Shown: one piece after another, positions 27,522-35,660 of the stretch
Numbering within the stretch: the stretch's first letter is position 1
Layout: the number at the start of each line of letters is the position of its first letter
Origin: Nostoc edaphicum CCNP1411
Lineage (GTDB): Bacteria; Cyanobacteriota; Cyanobacteriia; Cyanobacteriales; Nostocaceae
Assembly (NCBI RefSeq): GCF_014023275.1
Contig: NZ_CP054698.1
Location: 124,001-188,000 of the forward strand
Length of the DNA: 64,000 bases
Reading direction: 5' to 3'
Made by a program: the position numbers and the translations under genes
The notes under the pieces: model-generated
Databases searched by the model: none
What the model saw: only the letters and a program-made list of their open reading frames with translations
Told to the model about the DNA's origin: nothing

Positions 27522-27725
27522 TCAGGGTTTTAGGATTTTGGCACGAAAAAATTCTAAATTTTCTGTCTTATTGGGTGCGAGTCGTAAATCAGCAACAGTC
27601 TTGGTACGGAAACTCGATTGCTCCTGCCAAGCTGTAACTGGAGTACCTCTTAAGATACCAGCAAGGGCAACGGAAAGCATAAACCCACCAGTAGCGGCAG
27701 CAATTAACGTTAGATTATCTTTCAT
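27522..27725 (-). CDS. Small membrane-anchored or secreted protein
   Basis: 67 residues. The N-terminal part is hydrophobic (LTLIAAATGGFMLSVALAGI), the remainder polar (TVADLRLAPNKTENLEFFRA). No family recognised. It lies between two heptamer arrays (27392-27500 and 27740-27815), yet has a clean ATG start. It could be real or a fortuitous ORF. The coherent amphipathic layout favours a gene. Confidence 0.5.
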   Translation of the reverse strand: MKDNLTLIAAATGGFMLSVALAGILRGTPVTAWQEQSSFRTKTVADLRLAPNKTENLEFFRAKILKP

Positions 27726-27819
27726 ACAAATCTCTCTATTGTTTATTTGTCATTTGTCATTGGTCATTTGTCATTTGTTCCTTGTCCTTCGTCTTTTGCT
27801 AATGACTAATGACCAATGA

Positions 27820-28716
27820 TTACTTTCGGATTCTATTTTCTCTCCGCAAACGGGGATTGACAAATTCATTTAACCCCTCACCGAGTAGTGATAACCCTAC
27901 CACCATGAATGTCATGGTTAAACCGGGGAAAAGTGTAGTCCACCAAATGCCAGTAGGTAGAGCTTCTAGGGCTTGTTTTAAATCATGTCCCCATTCTGGC
28001 ACTTCTTCGGGAAGTCCTAGCCCCAAAAAACCTAAACCGCCCAACACCAAAATTGCATCAGCGGCGTTGAGCGTGAATAGGACGGGTACACTTTGAATGA
28101 CGTTGAAAAACAGGTAACGAGAAAGCACAACCCAAGTGGAAGCGCCCATTGCTTGAGCAGCTTCGATAAACACTTCAGTTTTCACGCTCACGGTGTGGTT
28201 GCGAACAACGCGGTAATATTGGGGAATGTAGGCAATGCTAATAGCGATCGCTGCATTTAATATTCCCCGCCCTACCACAAAGGCCAGTGTCACAGACAGC
28301 AGTAGCCCTGGTAGAGTGTAAATGCTATCCATGATAAACAGCAACACTTTATCCAATTTCCCGCCGAGATAACCACTCAGCATCCCCAAAGGTACACCGA
28401 TAATCATACTCAGCGCCGTTGCCAAAATTACCACCTGCAAAGCAGCTTGAGCGCCGAACAATGTCCGGGAGAACACATCATAACCCAGGCGACTAGTACC
28501 AAACCAATATTTAGCTGAGGGTGGCTCGTGAATTGGATTAGAGAGAAAATCTTTAGGGTTTTGCAGCCATCCCCAAGCCTGGAATACGGGAGCTAAGAAT
28601 GCCAGGAAGATGAAAAATAGGGTAATGGCTAACCCGATGAGCATGAGTTTTTGGGAAAGATTGAGACTTTTGCCAAACTGTAAAAATGTCGGTAGTCGCC
28701 GTTTTGTAATGGCCAT
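27820..28716 (-). CDS. ABC transporter permease, dipeptide/oligopeptide type (DppC/OppC)
   Basis: 298 residues with one N-terminal transmembrane segment (LMLIGLAITLFFIFLAFLAP), a periplasmic loop (PSAKYWFGTSRLGYDVFSRT) typical of OppC/DppC, then five more segments. The EAA-type coupling loop EAAQAMGASTWVVLSRYLFF contacts the ATPase. It would import peptides or nickel-like complexes. No partner permease, ATPase or binding protein lies beside it in this window, so it works with subunits encoded elsewhere. Confidence 0.93.
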   Translation of the reverse strand: MAITKRRLPTFLQFGKSLNLSQKLMLIGLAITLFFIFLAFLAPVFQAWGWLQNPKDFLSNPIHEPPSAKYWFGTSRLGYDVFSRTLFGAQAALQVVILATALSMIIGVPLGMLSGYLGGKLDKVLLFIMDSIYTLPGLLLSVTLAFVVGRGILNAAIAISIAYIPQYYRVVRNHTVSVKTEVFIEAAQAMGASTWVVLSRYLFFNVIQSVPVLFTLNAADAILVLGGLGFLGLGLPEEVPEWGHDLKQALEALPTGIWWTTLFPGLTMTFMVVGLSLLGEGLNEFVNPRLRRENRIRK

Positions 28717-29045
28717 GTGCGATCGCCTGGAGCAAAGCTTGATACGCTGACTATTTTACATATTAGATAGGGGATTGCGTAAACATCCTGAATAAAAGTC
28801 CGACTGCTTCACGGTGTATACAGAGCTAGACTGAGTTAGAGGTTAAATTATGCCTTATTCTTGCTAGAGCATTGTAGTACTATTCAGAGTACTACAATGC
28901 TCGTGATAATGCTTATCAACGAATCAGTCATCTTAATGATGCAGCCTTTGATTGTTTTTGACACACTTTCAGTATTTTAACTGTTGTCTTAGCGGTTAAT
29001 ACTTACTTAATATGTTGCACAATATTTTTCATTATCTTAGTCATT
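28717..29045. other. Gap with a perfect 15-bp hairpin
   Basis: GAGCATTGTAGTACT (28867-28881) is exactly inverted at 28888-28902 around a six-base loop, with no T-run on either side. Nothing else recognised. Confidence 0.6.
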
Positions 29046-29339
29046 GTGAAACCTCTTTTACAGACTTACTTAGAACAAGAAATCTGGATACTAGTAAGAG
29101 ATAAGTGGTATCTCGCCACAATTATCGGAGTTTGGGATGATTTGTTGTGGTTTAAACATAGAACTTACAACAAAGATACAGAGGAAGATACTTTCTGGGA
29201 AATGGTTGTGAAAATCAGTGAAGTAATTGCTATTGATAAAGTTAAGTCTATTATTAGTAGAAAACCAGACATGCTTATTTCACGGCTACTAGAAACTGAG
29301 CAAGATACAAGCGAGCATCCTAAGGATAATGAATATTAA
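29046..29339 (+). CDS. Conserved-looking hypothetical protein, 97 aa
   Basis: Starts with GTG (no ATG nearby). Acidic and aromatic-rich, without membrane segments: YLEQEIWILVRDKWYLATII, then WDDLLWFKHRTYNKDTEEDT. The pattern of strands suggests a small beta-barrel-like domain. No family recognised. It stands alone between two gene-free stretches. Confidence 0.55.
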   Translation: MKPLLQTYLEQEIWILVRDKWYLATIIGVWDDLLWFKHRTYNKDTEEDTFWEMVVKISEVIAIDKVKSIISRKPDMLISRLLETEQDTSEHPKDNEY

Positions 29340-29642
29340 TTAGCTCAATAGTTAAAAATACAAGTTTTTATCCTAGACTAACTCAGCAGTCAAGGAGGAA
29401 TGGAACAGTTTCGGGGTAGGCTCATCATTTGCAATTGTCTCAAGGTGCAAATGATGAGCATTAAAGTTATAGGCTATGGCGCAATACAGTGGAATGAGCA
29501 ACAAAACCCTGATGTAGAGACGCGATTTATCGCGTCTTCAAAGACCAAAATAACCTTTAGCTGAACAGTATTGGGCTATCGTGGATATTGGGTATTGAGC
29601 AAAGTCTTTTCCAGTCACCAATACCTACTAAGTAAGTGGGCG

Positions 29643-29710
29643 TAAATAATTAAAGGTTTGTAGTGGGGACTTTAGTCCTCTCTTAAGGGCTAAAGCCCTT
29701 ACTACGAGCT
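29643..29710. repeat. Dispersed palindromic repeat
   Basis: GTAGTGGGGACTTTAGTCCT pairs imperfectly with the following AAGGGCTAAAGCCCTTACTA. The left half and its flank recur at 3323-3373. Confidence 0.75.
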
Positions 29711-29768
29711 AATTAAATTGAATTTTACATTACTTAATATAGTTTGATTTATTCTTGCCCACTTACTT

Positions 29769-29871
29769 ATAGCAATCCTAAATGAGTTGTGAAAATGCGC
29801 GATGTCCAGATCCCCGACTTCTCAGAGAAGTCGGGGATCTAATTTTTCACGAATGATTTAGGATTCCTATA
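29769..29871. repeat. Palindromic element abutting the NTRC stop
   Basis: The outer ends ATAGCAATCCTAAAT and its near-complement at the right (TTTAGGATTCCTAT) enclose a perfect 16-bp hairpin (AGATCCCCGACTTCTC, 29808-29823, inverted at 29825-29840). It ends within a few bases of the NTRC stop codon and could serve as its terminator. Confidence 0.8.
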
Positions 29872-29873
29872 TC

Positions 29874-31244
29874 TCAAAGACTACTTTCAATCAACTGGCG
29901 GTATTCGCTCTTTTGCTTCACACCTTTGACTTCCTTCACCAGTTCCTTATTTTTGAACAATTGAACTGTTGGCGTTCCTGTCACACCAGCATTTTCAGCA
30001 ATATCTCGGTCTTTGTCGATGTCAATTTCCACAAAGTGAATTTTGCTGTCAAATTCATCCACCACTTTATTTAAAATTGGCTTCAGGGTATGACAAGGGC
30101 CACAACCAGGAGAGACGTATTTAACAAGGAGTAAGCGATCGCTTTCATGGAACAATTTCCGTAAAGCATAACCTCCCTCATGGCGCGTCCCATCCAAGTT
30201 AAATCCAGCTTCTTCCTCGGCTTCAGTCTTTTTGGCTGGCTGATGTTCTAATTCATTGTCTGCTGTTTCTGGCTGTTGATGAAATTCTTGAATCAAGCCA
30301 CTGGATGACAACCAACGTTCTGCCAACATCGCCGCCATACAGCCAGTACCAGCAGCCGTAATTGCTTGCCGAAACTCATGATCTTGTACGTCGCCAGCGG
30401 CAAAAACCCCCTCTACACTAGTTTCTACAGTACCGTGCTTAGTGACAACGTAACCCACCTCATCCAATTCTAATTGCCCTTTAAATAAAGAGGTATTGGG
30501 AGTGTGACCAACGGCGTAGAATAAACCCTTAGCGTGCAGTTTGCTCTCTTCACCAGTTTTAGTATTGCGGATTTTCACCCCTTCCATGTGACTGTTACCG
30601 AAGATATCCACGGCTTCTGTGTTCCAATGCACCTGGATTTTCGGGTTGCTCAAAACCCTGTCTTGCATGGCTTTAGAAGCCCGCATTTTATCGGTGCGTA
30701 CCAACATGTTCACCTTGGAACCGTATTTGGTGAGGTAAATTGACTCTTCCGCCGCTGAGTCGCCAGCACCAATCACAGCTAATTCTGCACCGTGGAAAAT
30801 TGGTGTTGCACCATCGCAAATTGCACAAGCGGAGATACCCCGACTCCAAAATTCGTGTTCGCTGGGTAAACCTAAACGCTTTGCAGTTGCACCAGTAGCA
30901 ATGACGATGCTGTTAGTTTTTATTTCCCTTTCTTGCGATCGCACTGTAAATGGACGCTGACTCAAGTCAACTGATATAACATCTTCAGTATAGAGTTCAG
31001 CCCCCCAGCGCTCCGCCTGAGCCTTCATCTGATCCATCAGTTCCGGCCCGGTAATTCCTTTGGGAAATCCCGGAAAATTCTCAACTTCTGTCGTTGTCAT
31101 TAATTGCCCACCAGGTAAACCACCGGCTTGGAAACCTTCAAATACAACGGGTTTCAGGTTAGCGCGTCCGGCATATATGGCGGCTGTGTAGCCTGCTGGC
31201 CCAGAACCGATAATTACCAAGTTTTCTACAGTTGGGTTAGTCAT
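29874..31244 (-). CDS. ntrC: NADPH-thioredoxin reductase fused to thioredoxin (NTRC)
   Basis: 456 residues from the ATG at 31244 (six codons inside the open frame). An FAD-binding N-terminus [18 protein letters not shown], the reductase redox pair SACAICDG (Cys140, Cys143), an NADPH site [15 protein letters not shown], a second FAD motif [10 protein letters not shown], a charged linker (about 325-365) and a C-terminal thioredoxin domain with PGCGPCHT near residue 380. NTRC transfers electrons from NADPH to 2-Cys peroxiredoxins and chloroplast-type targets, and is characteristic of oxygenic phototrophs. Not to be confused with the nitrogen regulator NtrC. Confidence 0.96.
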   Translation of the reverse strand: MTNPTVENLVIIGSGPAGYTAAIYAGRANLKPVVFEGFQAGGLPGGQLMTTTEVENFPGFPKGITGPELMDQMKAQAERWGAELYTEDVISVDLSQRPFTVRSQEREIKTNSIVIATGATAKRLGLPSEHEFWSRGISACAICDGATPIFHGAELAVIGAGDSAAEESIYLTKYGSKVNMLVRTDKMRASKAMQDRVLSNPKIQVHWNTEAVDIFGNSHMEGVKIRNTKTGEESKLHAKGLFYAVGHTPNTSLFKGQLELDEVGYVVTKHGTVETSVEGVFAAGDVQDHEFRQAITAAGTGCMAAMLAERWLSSSGLIQEFHQQPETADNELEHQPAKKTEAEEEAGFNLDGTRHEGGYALRKLFHESDRLLLVKYVSPGCGPCHTLKPILNKVVDEFDSKIHFVEIDIDKDRDIAENAGVTGTPTVQLFKNKELVKEVKGVKQKSEYRQLIESSL

Positions 31245-31625
31245 GACAATATATAAACTCATAACGACTACGCTTAATATAGCATAACAATTTACGATTG
31301 GCTATGGCAGATGGTAAGCGATGTCTAAGGGCGGGCTACGCCTATGCCAAATGCCTACGGTTACTACTCTTAACCGCTAAAAGTTTTCTTGGGAACTGGC
31401 AATATCTGTGAGTTTGAATAAGGCACTCTTACAAACGAAGTTGAGAATCTCGCCCTTGGTCAATACCATTGGCTCAGTATGTTTGTGCAATTTGGAATAC
31501 AAGGATTCTGAATTGTGTGACTGTATCTCCCCAAACTTTATTTTCTGAAGGTGATAGGAAAGCGATCGCACTTGGGTAAGTTACATCTAGAACACCCAAC
31601 CACTTCCTACCCCAGGAAAACACTT
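31245..31625. other. Gap and leader region upstream of pilA
   Basis: Contains one dispersed palindrome (31318-31348) and, nearer pilA, about 270 bases without a credible gene that probably hold the pilA promoter and a long leader. Includes a HIP1 site at about 31562. Confidence 0.5.
31318..31348. repeat. Dispersed palindrome, GCGATGTCTA family
   Basis: GCGATGTCTAAGGG then CGGGCTACGCCTATGCC. A diverged copy with one or two extra bases in the middle. Confidence 0.75.
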
Positions 31626-32180
31626 ATGAAAACCGAATTAAAAGCCAAGTTTCTCCAACACATCCTCAACAAAAAGAAAGAAAATGAGGGTTTTACACTT
31701 ATTGAATTACTAGTAGTAATTATCATCATCGGTATTTTGTCTGCGATCGCACTACCTTCTTTCTTGAACCAAGCTAACAAAGCCAAGCAGTCAGAAGCTA
31801 AAACCTATGTAGGTTCCATGAACCGCGCCCAGCAAGCATTTTACCTAGAACAGAATGCATTTGCATCTTCAGGTGAGTTTGGTAAGTTAGGTCTTGGTGT
31901 TGCAACACAAACCACAAATTACATATATCAAGTTACTGGTGGTGGTAGTGGTGCTAGTTTTGTAACTAATCAAGCAAGTACAGTAGTTGCTACTGCACCC
32001 CTCAAAACTTATGTTGGTGGTGTGAGTGTAGCAACACAAGCTGCTACCAGTGAAGCTACTACTATAGCTATTTTGTGCGAAGCCGATAAAGCAAGAGTTA
32101 ATGGTGGTGCAGGTATAGCAGCAGTTACCGCTGGCGCAACAGGACCTAGTTGCCCCACCGACTTTACTCCTTTGAGATAA
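31626..32180 (+). CDS. pilA: Type IV pilin (PilA-like major pilin)
   Basis: 184 residues from the ATG at 31626, preceded by AGGA; the frame upstream to 31551 has no better start. A 22-residue basic leader ends in NEG, then FTLIELLVVIIIIGILSAIA, the classic prepilin site with Glu at +5. The mature globular part is rich in Ser, Thr, Ala and Gly (TATAPLKTYVGGVSVATQAA) with a C-terminal Cys pair (LCEADK, SCPTDF) forming the D-region. It is assembled by the type IV pilus and in Nostoc used for hormogonium gliding. The next gene encodes an OGT-like enzyme that could glycosylate the Ser/Thr-rich region. Confidence 0.94.
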   Translation: MKTELKAKFLQHILNKKKENEGFTLIELLVVIIIIGILSAIALPSFLNQANKAKQSEAKTYVGSMNRAQQAFYLEQNAFASSGEFGKLGLGVATQTTNYIYQVTGGGSGASFVTNQASTVVATAPLKTYVGGVSVATQAATSEATTIAILCEADKARVNGGAGIAAVTAGATGPSCPTDFTPLR

Positions 32181-32370
32181 GTTGAAACGTAAATTACTAC
32201 ATGAAAATATAGTTTGTCTAAGCCACTTCATCTCAAAGCTAATTCTTCATGTAGTTTGTATTGAAATAAATTAGGTCTTTTTCAAAGTGGGTAGGTTCTT
32301 CTATCCACTTTATTTCTATTATGTGAGTTATTCACAATATATTGCTCATACACTTTCCCCAAGAATCACA

Positions 32371-34584
32371 ATGATTACTAATACATATAATTGGCAAATT
32401 CAGGCTGAAGAATACTTCGTTCAAGAAAACTATTTCCAAGCATCAAAATTATATGAGCAAGCAATAGCGATAGAACCAAATACTATTTCATATTATTGGC
32501 ACTTAGGATTGATACTATTATTACAAGGGCAAGAAGCAGAAGCTCAAATGACTTGGATGCTGCCAATGACAGAGGCAGATGAAGAGCAGTTACAAATTTG
32601 GACGAATGAACTGTTTCAAGTTTTGCAAATAGAAGCAGAAAGGCGCGAACATCTCAGTGAATACTCTATAGCCTGGTTAGTTCGCCAGCACATACGAGAA
32701 ATTAATCCTAGTGAGATCAATAATTTACTTCACATTTTGCTACTTTCCCTCAAACTTGAAAAGTTTGAAGATATTGAGGATTTGCGTGAGTGGGGATTAA
32801 TTAAATTTTTAAATGAGCAGCAAAGCACAAATATCAGTGCCGAACTATTAATACAAGTTTTAAAGGAATTTTTAAGTAATGTTCCTTTGCATCCAATCAA
32901 CTTAAATTTAGCTGAAGCTTGTTTACCTTACTTTCCTGATGCTTATCAAAGCTTCGATTTACTACTTACATCTGCTTTGAAAATTGGTCATACTTTACTA
33001 CAGCCTGTACTAGCATCATCTCTTCTAGAATTGCATTTGCGACTAGAGCCAAAAAATGTAGAGATTTTGCGACATTTAGCGACTTTTTATCAAGATGCTC
33101 GTAATTATTCTCAGGGTATAGAGACAGCTAGGTTGTGTTATTCGCTATCAGAAGGTTTAGCCGATAAAATTTTTGCACTCCATTTGCTGTTAAGAGGTCT
33201 AATGTCAGCAGGAGGATATTGGCAAGAGATATGTACAACTTGCCAAGAATTAGAAGCTGTATGTCAACAGTTTATCCAAGCTCAACCAATTGCTTTAGAA
33301 GAGGCAAGAATACTACGCTTGCTTTCACCATCTTTTGCTATACCTCACATTAAAGATGCTCCTGTTGAATTTCGAGCTATTCATAATAAGGTAGCTGAAA
33401 TTTTTAATAATGATATTCAAGCGCTTGCTCAATCACAAGGAAAAAACTATGTACGCCAAATTGTTCAACCTAGAACATATAAATCTAAAAAATTAAGAAT
33501 TGGTTATATATCTTACGCTTTAAGAAATCATTCTGTTGGTTGGCTAGCTCGCTGGTTATTTCAACATCATAATCGAGATAAATTTGATATCCATACTTAT
33601 TTTGTTAACTACAAATTAGTAAACGACTATCTCCAAGATTGGTATCTAACTCAGGCAGGACAAGCTCACATATTAGGCATGAGTGGTTTAGAAATTGCTG
33701 ACCAGATATATCAAGATGAAATTGATATTTTAATTGACCTTGATAGCATCACTCTAGATGTTACTAGTGAAGTGATGGCACTCAAGCCAGCCCCGATTCA
33801 AGTTACTTGGCTAGGTTGGGATGCATCAGGCATACCTGCAATTGATTACTTTATCGCAGATCCTTATGTACTACCAAATGATGCACAAGATTACTATACA
33901 GAAAAAATCTGGCGATTACCCCAAACTTACATAGCAGTCGATGGTTTTGAAGTTGGTGTACCAACTCTCCGCCGCGATGACTTGGATATTCCTATAGATG
34001 CCGTTGTCTATCTCAGCGCCCAAAGAGGATATAAGCGCCATCCAGAAACGATAAAGTGGCAAATGCAAATTATTAAAGAAGTACCTAATAGCTACTTTTT
34101 GATTAAGGGGCCTGCTGAGGAAGAAACAATTAAACGCTTCTTTTACCAAATTGCCCAAGAAGAAGGTGTAGATTGTTCTCGGTTACGATTTTTACCACAA
34201 GTTCATTCCGAGTCAGTTCATCGTGCTAATTTAGGCATTGCTGATATTGTATTAGATACATTTCCCTACAACGGAGCGACAACAACCTTAGAAACATTGT
34301 GGATGGGTATCCCCTTGGTGACGCGAGTTGGTGAACAATTTGCAGCGCGTAACAGCTACACCATGATGATGAATGCAGGAATTACAGAAGGCATCGCCTG
34401 GACTGATGAAGAGTATATTGAGTGGGGTGTGCGCTTGGGGAAAGATGAGGCTTTACGCCAGCAGGTAGCTTTGAAATTGAAAGCATCCCGGCAAACAGCA
34501 CCGTTGTGGAATGGTAAGCAGTTTACCCGTGAAATGGAAAAGGCTTACGAGCAGATGTGGCAGAGGTATATTGAGAAAAAATAA
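32371..34584 (+). CDS. ogtA: TPR plus O-GlcNAc-transferase-like protein (GT41/SPINDLY)
   Basis: 737 residues from the ATG at 32371; the frame opens at 32287 but that segment is unlike the family. TPR-like helices at the N-terminus (AEEYFVQENYFQASKLYEQA) are followed by an alpha-helical middle and a C-terminal GT41 domain from about residue 370: RIGYISYALRNHSVGWLARW, then PIQVTWLGWDASGIPAIDYF, DTFPYNGATTTLETLWMGIP and VTRVGEQFAARNSYTMM. Such enzymes add GlcNAc or related sugars to Ser/Thr. As I recall, a similar gene beside pilA in Nostoc punctiforme (ogtA) is needed for pilus-driven motility. The symbol is used on that basis. Confidence 0.85.
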   Translation: MITNTYNWQIQAEEYFVQENYFQASKLYEQAIAIEPNTISYYWHLGLILLLQGQEAEAQMTWMLPMTEADEEQLQIWTNELFQVLQIEAERREHLSEYSIAWLVRQHIREINPSEINNLLHILLLSLKLEKFEDIEDLREWGLIKFLNEQQSTNISAELLIQVLKEFLSNVPLHPINLNLAEACLPYFPDAYQSFDLLLTSALKIGHTLLQPVLASSLLELHLRLEPKNVEILRHLATFYQDARNYSQGIETARLCYSLSEGLADKIFALHLLLRGLMSAGGYWQEICTTCQELEAVCQQFIQAQPIALEEARILRLLSPSFAIPHIKDAPVEFRAIHNKVAEIFNNDIQALAQSQGKNYVRQIVQPRTYKSKKLRIGYISYALRNHSVGWLARWLFQHHNRDKFDIHTYFVNYKLVNDYLQDWYLTQAGQAHILGMSGLEIADQIYQDEIDILIDLDSITLDVTSEVMALKPAPIQVTWLGWDASGIPAIDYFIADPYVLPNDAQDYYTEKIWRLPQTYIAVDGFEVGVPTLRRDDLDIPIDAVVYLSAQRGYKRHPETIKWQMQIIKEVPNSYFLIKGPAEEETIKRFFYQIAQEEGVDCSRLRFLPQVHSESVHRANLGIADIVLDTFPYNGATTTLETLWMGIPLVTRVGEQFAARNSYTMMMNAGITEGIAWTDEEYIEWGVRLGKDEALRQQVALKLKASRQTAPLWNGKQFTREMEKAYEQMWQRYIEKK

Positions 34585-34620
34585 GCTATTAGTGAGCGCT
34601 TAAGCACTCAAATTAAACTC

Positions 34621-34773
34621 TAAGACGATGTTTGAAAAGTTGTTTGTGATGTATCAAAGACTTGTAGATCCTCCTAAATCCCCCTTAAAAAGAGGGACTT
34701 TGATTCCGGTTCCCCCTTTTTTAAGGGTAGGAGGGATCTTTATACAACTTGATACTTTTCAAACAATCTCTTA
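34621..34773. repeat. MITE-like element, copy B
   Basis: TAAGACGATGTTTGAAAAGT at 34621-34640 matches, inverted, 34754-34773 with three differences. The core (AAATCCCCCTTAAAAAG, then GGTTCCCCCTTTTTT) matches the element at 4880-5046. Located between the ogtA-like gene and the broken xisH. Confidence 0.88.
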
Positions 34774-34909
34774 TAGCAATTTCTAGATAAATGAATCATA
34801 TATTACCGTAACATTAAGGCAGCTTATATTTATGAGAGAGATGCTTACCTATCGTGCATGACGGGCTAAAGAGGTAATATAAAAATAATAAATACAATTG
34901 TAGATAGCT

Positions 34910-35329
34910 ATGTCTGCTAAAGATGTCTTTCATGGAGTTGTCAAAAAAGCTTTGCAGAAGGATGGTTGGCAGATTACTCATGACCCGCTCTCAATTAGTG
35001 TAGGTGGTGTGAATGTCTCTATTGATTTAGCTGCTGAAAAACTCATTGCGGCAGAACGGTAGGGAGAAAAAATTGCTGTTGAAGTCAAAAGTTTTTTGGA
35101 GAAATCTTCTGCAATCTCAGAATTTCATACAGCATTGGGACAGTTTATCAACTATAGAGGCGCATTAAGGCGACGACAGCCAGAGCGGGTTTTGTATTTA
35201 GCAGTACCTTTAACAACTTACAAAACATTTTTTCAGCTTGATTTTCCCCAAGCAATGATTGACGAGAATCAAGTCAAAATGATTATTTATGATGTAGAGC
35301 AAGAGGTGATTTTTAAATGGATAAACTAG
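34910..35329 (+). pseudogene. xisH: xisH with an in-frame stop
   Basis: Full-length xisH homology runs from the ATG at 34910 (SAKDVFHGVVKKALQKDGWQ) to the stop at 35329. Codon 51 is TAG (35060-35062), where a single change from CAG would give the Gln expected by comparison with the intact copy at 63342. The stop falls between the Asp and the E-x-K (AVEVKSF) of the predicted PD-(D/E)XK core, so the product would lack the active site. An ATG at 35096 could yield only the C-terminal 77 residues. XisH is an accessory factor for excision of the fdxN element in Anabaena, with unknown roles for other copies. Confidence 0.88.
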
Positions 35330-35652
35330 CCCAGTATCGGCAGATTGTACAACAGATATTACAGGGGTATAGTGAGGAAAAGCCCTCCGGCGGTAATATA
35401 GATGTTGAGAATATTTTTGATATAGAACGTGACCATTACCAATTAGTCCATGTAGGCTGGGAAGGTCAAGATTGGGTACATAGTTGTATCCTCCACATTG
35501 ATATTGAGGGTGGAAAAATTTGGCTTCAGTGGAATGGTACAGAAGAAGATATTGCAGAAACTTTGGTTAGGATGGGAGTTCCTAAAGAAGATATTGTGTT
35601 AGGATTTCAGTCTTCTTTCATGAGGAAGTTTACAGAATATGCAGTGGGTTAG
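35317..35652 (+). CDS. xisI: XisI family protein
   Basis: 111 residues, overlapping the end of xisH by 13 bases as is usual for these pairs. Family blocks MDKLAQYRQIVQQILQGY, DHYQLVHVGWEGQDWVHSC, ILHIDIEGGKIWLQWNGTEE and DIVLGFQSSFMRKFTEYAV are intact. It acts with XisH in Anabaena fdxN-element excision. Here the partner upstream is interrupted by a stop codon, so XisI may be translated poorly or by itself. Confidence 0.93.
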   Translation: MDKLAQYRQIVQQILQGYSEEKPSGGNIDVENIFDIERDHYQLVHVGWEGQDWVHSCILHIDIEGGKIWLQWNGTEEDIAETLVRMGVPKEDIVLGFQSSFMRKFTEYAVG

Positions 35653-35660
35653 ACCATTTC

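Larger units (their letters stand above)
29340..29873. other. Repeat-rich gap downstream of NTRC
   Basis: Contains three palindromic repeats. One is a GAGACGCGA/TCGCGTCTT pair at about 29517-29538, one is the element at 29643-29710, and one is the element at 29769-29871. No gene seen. Confidence 0.6.
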
